Below the pieces are notes generated by a model. It was not told the DNA's origin. It did no database searches and saw only the letters and a program-made list of their open reading frames with translations. A stretch of DNA of 64,000 nucleotides, taken from positions 1-64,000 of the forward strand of contig NZ_CABVHY010000030.1 of the NCBI RefSeq assembly GCF_902497875.1, given 5' to 3'. This DNA is from Pseudomonas fluorescens. Lineage in GTDB: Bacteria; Pseudomonadota; Gammaproteobacteria; Pseudomonadales; Pseudomonadaceae. Below are positions 59,846 through 64,000 of the stretch, piece by piece (the first letter of the stretch is position 1; each line of letters starts with the position of its first letter). The translations under genes were made by a program, and so were the position numbers.

Positions 59846-60586
59846 ATGGAACACGTGAATCACATTCTGATCGTCGACGATGACCGCGAGATCCGCGAGT
59901 TAGTGGGCAACTACCTGAAGAAGAACGGCCTGCGCACCACGGTGGTCGCCGATGGACGGCAGATGCGTTCCTTCCTCGAATCGAACACGGTCGACCTGAT
60001 CGTTCTGGACATCATGATGCCGGGCGATGATGGCCTGCTGTTGTGTCGCGAGTTACGTTCCGGCAAACACAAGACCACGCCAATCCTCATGCTGACCGCG
60101 CGCAACGACGAAACCGACCGCATCATCGGCCTCGAAATGGGCGCTGACGACTACCTGACCAAACCGTTTTCCGCCCGCGAGTTGCTCGCCAGGATCAACG
60201 CCGTGTTGCGGCGCACCCGGATGCTGCCGCCCAACCTGGTGATCACCGAGAGCGGCCGGTTGCTGGGCTTCGGCCGCTGGCGCCTGGACACCACCGCCCG
60301 GCACTTGCTGGACGAAGACGGCACCCAGGTGGCCCTGAGTGGCGCCGAATACCGTCTGTTGCGAGTGTTCCTCGATCATCCGCAGCGGGTGCTCAGCCGT
60401 GATCAACTGCTCAACCTGACCCAGGGCCGCGACGCCGATCTGTTCGATCGCTCCATCGACCTGCTGGTGAGTCGCCTGCGCCAGCGGCTGATGGATGACT
60501 CCCGCGATTCGAGCTACATCAAAACGGTGCGCAGCGAGGGTTACGTGTTTTCCTTCCCGGTGGAAATCCTCGGTGCCCAGCCATGA
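59846..60586 (+). CDS. OmpR-family response regulator
   Basis: A 246-residue response regulator. Receiver domain with acidic pocket ILIVDDDRE, phospho-acceptor Asp in LIVLDIMMPGDDG near residue 57, and conserved Lys in DYLTKPFSAREL. C-terminal winged helix (GAEYRLLRVFLDHPQRVLSR) recognises decamer repeats. Start 59846 has SD AGAGGG. ATGA overlap with the kinase gene. Candidate binding array in its own promoter and toward dipZ. Confidence 0.94.
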   Translation: MEHVNHILIVDDDREIRELVGNYLKKNGLRTTVVADGRQMRSFLESNTVDLIVLDIMMPGDDGLLLCRELRSGKHKTTPILMLTARNDETDRIIGLEMGADDYLTKPFSARELLARINAVLRRTRMLPPNLVITESGRLLGFGRWRLDTTARHLLDEDGTQVALSGAEYRLLRVFLDHPQRVLSRDQLLNLTQGRDADLFDRSIDLLVSRLRQRLMDDSRDSSYIKTVRSEGYVFSFPVEILGAQP

Positions 60587-61896
60587 GTCTCGCGCTACGC
60601 TGGCCGCGCACGCTGGCCTCTCAGTTGTCGCTGATTTTCCTGGTTGGCCTGATCGTTGCTCACGGCCTGTCCTTCGGCGTGCAATTCTACGAACGTTACC
60701 AAAGCGCAGAAGCGATGTTGATGGGCAACCTGGAAAACGATGTCTCGATTGCAGTCGCAGTCCTCGACCGTTTACCGGCCGCGGAGCGTGCCGACTGGGT
60801 GCCGCGATTCGAGCGCCGGACGTATCGCTACCTGCTGGGCGAAGGCCAGCCCGGTACGCCCATCGACCTTAAAGGTGCCCATGAGGCCGTGCAGTCGATC
60901 GAAGAAGCCGTGGGCAAACAGTATCCCCTGAGCTATACCCGCATCCCCGGGCCGATGCCGCATTTCCAGGCTCACTTGAAGCTCAGCGATGGCACCCCAC
61001 TCACTATAGATGCCAGACCTTCGGTCATGCCCTTGTCCTCGTGGCTGCCGCTGGTCTTGCTGGTGCAGCTGGCATTGCTGCTCTTGTGCACCTGGCTGGC
61101 CGTCAGGGTCGCCATTCGGCCGCTGACGCGCCTGGCCCAGGCCGTGGAAACCCTCGACCCGAATGCCCACAGCGTCCACCTGGATGAGAACGGCCCGACT
61201 GAAGTCGCCCACGCCGCCGCCGCCTTCAATTCGATGCAGGACCGCATCGCGGCCTATCTCAAGGAGCGCATGCAACTGCTGGCGGCGATTTCCCATGACC
61301 TGCAGACGCCCATTACCCGCATGAAACTGCGAGCCGAGTTCATGGACGACTCCAGCGAAAAAGACAAACTCTGGCAGGACCTGGGCGAGATCGAACATCT
61401 GGTCCGCGAAGGCGTCGCCTATGCGCGCAGCGTCCATGGTTCCACCGAGGCCAGCTGCCGGATTGACCTGGATTCGTTCCTCGACAGCCTGGTCTACGAC
61501 TACCAGGACATGGGTAAAGACGTAGAGCTCGGCGAGAAGAATGCCGCGGTCATCAATACCCGCCCCCATGCGTTGCGCCGAGTGCTGGTCAACCTGGTGG
61601 ACAACGCCCTGAAATTCGCCGGAGCGGCGCACATCGAGGTCCAGAGCAAGTCCAATTCAAGCCTCGCGATTCGGGTACTGGACCGCGGACCGGGGATCGC
61701 CGAGGACGAGCTTGGGCAGGTATTGAAGCCCTTCTATCGCGTGGAAAACTCGCGCAACCGCAATACCGGCGGCACCGGCCTGGGCCTTGCCATCGCCCAG
61801 CAACTGGCGCTGGCCATCGGCGGATCGTTGACCCTGAGCAACCGCGAAGGCGGCGGGCTGTGCGCAGAGCTTGAGCTCAAGCGCCAGCCGGATTGA
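60583..61896 (+). CDS. Sensor histidine kinase (EnvZ-type)
   Basis: A 437-residue kinase: N-terminal membrane segment (LSLIFLVGLIVAHGLSFGV), a periplasmic sensor of about 115 residues, a second membrane segment (LVLLVQLALLLLCTWLAV), HAMP, the phospho-His box AISHDLQTPITRMKLRAE near residue 240, and a GHKL ATPase with NLVDNALKF and GTGLGLAIAQQ. The signal is unknown; the operon neighbourhood (DipZ, DUF2790, Tat-exported hydrolase) suggests an envelope redox or chemical stress. Confidence 0.94.
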   Translation: MSLALRWPRTLASQLSLIFLVGLIVAHGLSFGVQFYERYQSAEAMLMGNLENDVSIAVAVLDRLPAAERADWVPRFERRTYRYLLGEGQPGTPIDLKGAHEAVQSIEEAVGKQYPLSYTRIPGPMPHFQAHLKLSDGTPLTIDARPSVMPLSSWLPLVLLVQLALLLLCTWLAVRVAIRPLTRLAQAVETLDPNAHSVHLDENGPTEVAHAAAAFNSMQDRIAAYLKERMQLLAAISHDLQTPITRMKLRAEFMDDSSEKDKLWQDLGEIEHLVREGVAYARSVHGSTEASCRIDLDSFLDSLVYDYQDMGKDVELGEKNAAVINTRPHALRRVLVNLVDNALKFAGAAHIEVQSKSNSSLAIRVLDRGPGIAEDELGQVLKPFYRVENSRNRNTGGTGLGLAIAQQLALAIGGSLTLSNREGGGLCAELELKRQPD

Positions 61897-61923
61897 TCTC
61901 GGCTGCGATTGGTTAACCGCTAT

Positions 61924-62018
61924 GTAGGAGCGAGCTTGCTCCGGGCGGCGTTCCGACGATAGGGCCATCACAGGCAACGCCAGAACCGAGGCGATTCCAT
62001 CGCGAGCAAGCTCGCTCA
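61924..62018. repeat. REP pair (inverted)
   Basis: TGTAGGAGCGAGCTTGCT at one end, and CGCGAGCAAGCTCGCTCAGG toward the other. Pseudomonas REP type, directly behind the kinase gene. Confidence 0.75.
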
Positions 62019-62060
62019 GGTTTTGCGTACACCCGTTGTTTCCTGGAGGAACCGGATTGG

Positions 62061-62137
62061 TGTAGGAGCTGCGCAGGCTGCGATCTTTTCGGCGCAGGCA
62101 AGATCAAAAGATCGCAGCCTATCGGCAGCTCCTACAG
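62061..62137. repeat. Large palindromic intergenic repeat
   Basis: GTAGGAGCTGC...GCAGCTCCTAC outer arms with inner arms GCTGCGATCTTTT / AAAAGATCGCAGC. A different Pseudomonas repeat class than the flanking REP pair. Confidence 0.75.
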
Positions 62138-62180
62138 GGATCTACGCCTGTTCAAAAACCGTATTCCATATGAGAAGCCT

Positions 62181-62381
62181 TTAGCAGCAGCGCGTTGTAC
62201 AGCTGCGATTGCCGTAGCGCGCCTCCTGACGTTCGCGGAAAAACGCCGAATAGCTCATCACCGGCTCGTCCGGATGGTTGAGCGCCATTTGCGCGAGGTA
62301 GTTGTCGTAATCCGGGACACCCACCATCAGGCGCGCGCTCTGGCTGAGGAACTTGGCGGCATGCTGCAGTTTGCGGTACAT
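62181..62381 (-). CDS. YbdD/YjiX-family small protein
   Basis: A 66-residue protein with the family pattern (FLSQSARLMVGVPDYDNYLA, then HPDEPVMSYSAFFRERQEARYG) and a Cys-rich C-terminus (SCTTRCC). Start 62381 has SD AGAGAGA and gives the family N-terminus. YbdD/YjiX genes are normally next to the pyruvate/peptide carbon-starvation transporter cstA/btsT; none is here, so this copy is isolated. Molecular role unknown. Confidence 0.88.
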   Translation of the reverse strand: MYRKLQHAAKFLSQSARLMVGVPDYDNYLAQMALNHPDEPVMSYSAFFRERQEARYGNRSCTTRCC

Positions 62382-62688
62382 GACGGATCTCTCTTTATGG
62401 GGTGGGGACCGGCTCATGAAATCGCACTCATGTATCTGCAATGTGTCGGCGCCCCGGTTATTTGTATTTTCAAGTATTCAAAGCAGCACCTTCGACGCTA
62501 TTGCCACCCAAGGCATGTATCCCAGTGTGTATCCAGGGGCCGTTGATACATCCGCTTTGATACGGCGGCCATTTTGAAACAAGCCGGATACCTCACTGCG
62601 ATCAACTGTGTGCATGGTTTGGAGCGACGGACAGGACCTCGCTCCCCTTCCCTTTGAGCCTGTTCCCACCGCAGATTGAGGATTCCCC
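62382..62688. promoter_or_regulatory. Divergent promoter region with GTATC/GATAC elements
   Basis: 307 bp between the YbdD and alpha/beta-hydrolase genes with four copies of the element seen before the two-component system: GTATC at 62517 and 62529, GATAC at 62545 and 62559 (spacing 12, 16, 14). Suggests shared control by the OmpR-type regulator, though the 10-bp phasing is absent here. No gene seen. Confidence 0.5.
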
Positions 62689-63741
62689 ATGTCTGACGCA
62701 ATCAACAAAAAACGCCGACACTTCCTGCAGATCGCCGGCCTCGGCGCTGCCAGCCTCGCTGCCAGCCAACTGCTGCAGCTTTCCCCGGCCCAGGCACAAT
62801 CAGCTACGCAACCGAGCAATGCCGGACTCACTGGATCGGCCGCCGAGCTGGCACCGATCAAGCAAATTCGCGCTGGAGTCCTCGACATCGGTTACTACGA
62901 GGCCGGCCCTAAAACCGGACCGGTTGTCCTGCTGCTGCACGGCTATCCCTACAGCATCCAGAGCTTTGCAGAGGTCGCGCCGATTCTCGCCGGTCGCGGT
63001 TATCGGGTAATCGTGCCGCACCTTCGCGGTCATGGCAGCACGCGCTTCATTGACCCGGCCACCCCGCGTTCCGGTCAGCAAGGCGCGATCGGCGCAGACG
63101 TCATCGCGTTGATGGACGCACTTGAAATCAAGACTGCGGTGTTTGCCGGTTTTGATTGGGGTGGCCGCGCGGCTTGCGTGGCCGCCGCCTTGTGGCCTGA
63201 GCGCTGCAATGGCCTGGTAAGCGTCAATAGCTACCTGGTGCAGGACATCGCCCATGCCACCGCGCCGATTCCGGCGAAGCTCGAATCCGGGCTCTGGTAT
63301 CAGTATTACTTCCAGACCGAGCGTGGCCGCCTCGGCCTGACAGCCGATCGGCGGGCCATTGCCAAAGTCATCTGGACCCGCAACTCCCCGGGCTGGAACT
63401 TCGACGACGCCACCCTGGAACGCACCGCGAAGTCCTTCGACAACCCGGACTATGTCGACGTGGTGATTCACTCCTACCGCCATCGCCTGGGACTGGCCGC
63501 GGGTTATCCGGCCTACGCGGACATCGAAAAACGCCTGGCCGCCCTGCCCCCGATTACCCTGCCAGCCATTACCCTGGACGGCGTAACCGACGGCAATTAC
63601 CCGGCGGGCGACGGCTCGGCGACGGCGGCCAGATTCCTCGGCAAGCGAGTACACCGCCAGGTTCCGAATGCCGGCCACAATCTGCCCCAGGAAGCCCCGC
63701 AAGCCTTCGCCGATGCGGTCACCGATGTATTGGCTCTCTGA
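62689..63741 (+). CDS. Tat-exported alpha/beta hydrolase (epoxide-hydrolase/dehalogenase-like)
   Basis: A 350-residue hydrolase. The N-terminus has a Tat signal KKRRHFLQIAG followed by a hydrophobic region ending AQAQS. In the core, HGYPYS is the oxyanion motif, the nucleophile is Asp in FAGFDWGGRAA (near residue 152), a lid Tyr pair in WYQYYFQTERG, and the catalytic His in VPNAGHNLPQ near residue 330. Asp nucleophile and HGxP place it with epoxide hydrolases and haloalkane dehalogenases. It acts in the periplasm. Its promoter carries the same GATAC-type elements as the two-component locus. Confidence 0.9.
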   Translation: MSDAINKKRRHFLQIAGLGAASLAASQLLQLSPAQAQSATQPSNAGLTGSAAELAPIKQIRAGVLDIGYYEAGPKTGPVVLLLHGYPYSIQSFAEVAPILAGRGYRVIVPHLRGHGSTRFIDPATPRSGQQGAIGADVIALMDALEIKTAVFAGFDWGGRAACVAAALWPERCNGLVSVNSYLVQDIAHATAPIPAKLESGLWYQYYFQTERGRLGLTADRRAIAKVIWTRNSPGWNFDDATLERTAKSFDNPDYVDVVIHSYRHRLGLAAGYPAYADIEKRLAALPPITLPAITLDGVTDGNYPAGDGSATAARFLGKRVHRQVPNAGHNLPQEAPQAFADAVTDVLAL

Positions 63742-63779
63742 GCAACAGACCGGATGAATAAAAACTTCAAATGCGGACC

Positions 63780-63912
63780 TGTGGCGAGGGGGCTTGCCCC
63801 CGCTGGGGCGCGAAGCGGCCCTAAAACCTGCAGGCCGATTCTGACAGGCACACCGCATGCGCAGATTTTACGACTGCTGCGCAGCCGAGCGGGGGCAAGC
63901 CCCCTCGCCACA
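63780..63912. repeat. REP pair (inverted)
   Basis: TGTGGCGAGGGGGCTTGCCC at 63780 and GGGCAAGCCCCCTCGCCACA ending at 63912; perfect inverted arms of a typical Pseudomonas REP doublet. Confidence 0.85.
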
Positions 63913-63944
63913 ATTGATCGCCCAGCCGGCTCGAAATACCAGCG

Positions 63945-64000
63945 CTATTGATAGCCGACCTTTTCCAGATTGCAAACCAGTCAAAAAGCCCCGAACTCCT
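63945..64000 (-). CDS. Possible 3' end of a minus-strand gene, cut by window edge
   Basis: About 18 codons open from the window edge, ending SSGLFDWFAIWKKVGYQ and a TAG. It lies just beyond the REP doublet, where the next gene would be expected. Too short to assign; it may be chance. Confidence 0.25.

Noticed and set aside
62800..63858. 352-codon minus-strand ORF opposite the Tat hydrolase gene
   Set aside because: Antisense shadow; plus strand has Tat signal, nucleophile and His of a real hydrolase.
1..64000. tRNA, rRNA, CRISPR array, prophage or integrase genes
   Set aside because: Scanned for by eye; no cloverleaf, regular spacer-repeat array or integrase motif was found.

Overview
The window looks like a Pseudomonas chromosome, probably of the fluorescens group. 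Typical marks are REP-type intergenic palindromes (for example 15039-15142, 57861-57973, 61924-62018, 63780-63912), a DUF2790 protein, a YbdD/YjiX protein and the overall codon and SD usage. No rRNA, tRNA, CRISPR array, prophage or intact IS element was found. The sequence reads as accessory and catabolic DNA, made of several cassettes of different base composition.

Region 1 (1-11.9 kb) is an aromatic or cyclic-compound catabolic locus. It has a truncated MDR-type quinone oxidoreductase and an ABM-fold monooxygenase on the plus strand. On the minus strand lies an operon of extradiol-type VOC dioxygenase, fumarylacetoacetate-hydrolase-family enzyme, acyl-CoA ligase and FadL-type porin. A TetR regulator and an Old-Yellow-Enzyme reductase are separated by an intergenic region holding two identical 16-bp palindromes. 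An MhpA-like flavin hydroxylase is followed by its own TetR. Together they suggest uptake, hydroxylation, ring cleavage, hydrolysis of the ring-cleavage product and CoA activation.

Region 2 (12.1-23.7 kb) is clearly GC-rich and may be imported. It holds a 965-aa winged-helix/AAA/TPR regulator, a 71-aa small protein and a NodT-MFP-RND efflux operon. Two copies of one promoter-like sequence precede the small gene and the NodT gene. A nitrilase plus GFA-family pair divergent from an HxlR regulator completes it. Next come gfa with only the C-terminal remnant of its usual partner adhC, a TetR remnant, a zinc alcohol dehydrogenase and a YfcE-like phosphodiesterase (23.8-26.4 kb).

Region 3 (26.5-34.5 kb) is AT-richer and is one minus-strand gene set: hydantoinase/oxoprolinase subunits A and B, a 58-aa Cys4 protein, an HD-domain protein of PhnZ/MIOX type, an NCS1 permease, a GntR regulator and a class II aldolase. 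An identical 14-bp operator candidate sits before both hyuA and the GntR gene. I regard this as the best candidate for an undescribed catabolic system.

Region 4 (34.7-41.7 kb) is a six-gene minus-strand operon (APC permease, ureohydrolase, NodB/PuuE-like deacetylase, epimerase, SDR, LysR) with a divergent SDR whose catalytic Tyr is Phe. Region 5 (41.9-51.3 kb) has a secreted 636-aa protein, two membrane acyltransferases, and a LysR, M20 amidohydrolase, amino-acid binding protein and PhyH dioxygenase set. Region 6 (51.6-53.8 kb) is a single 695-aa trypsin-like protease fused to a DNA/RNA non-specific endonuclease, with 14-bp tandem repeats in its promoter.

Region 7 (54-64 kb) is redox and stress functions. 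An IscR-like Rrf2 regulator is divergent from a type II NADH-dehydrogenase-like flavoprotein, and both promoters carry IscR-type-1-like palindromes. A GST, a DipZ-type thiol-redox membrane protein, DUF2790, an OmpR/EnvZ-type two-component system, a YbdD protein and a Tat-exported alpha/beta hydrolase follow. Decamer-spaced GATAC repeats mark the likely response-regulator sites.
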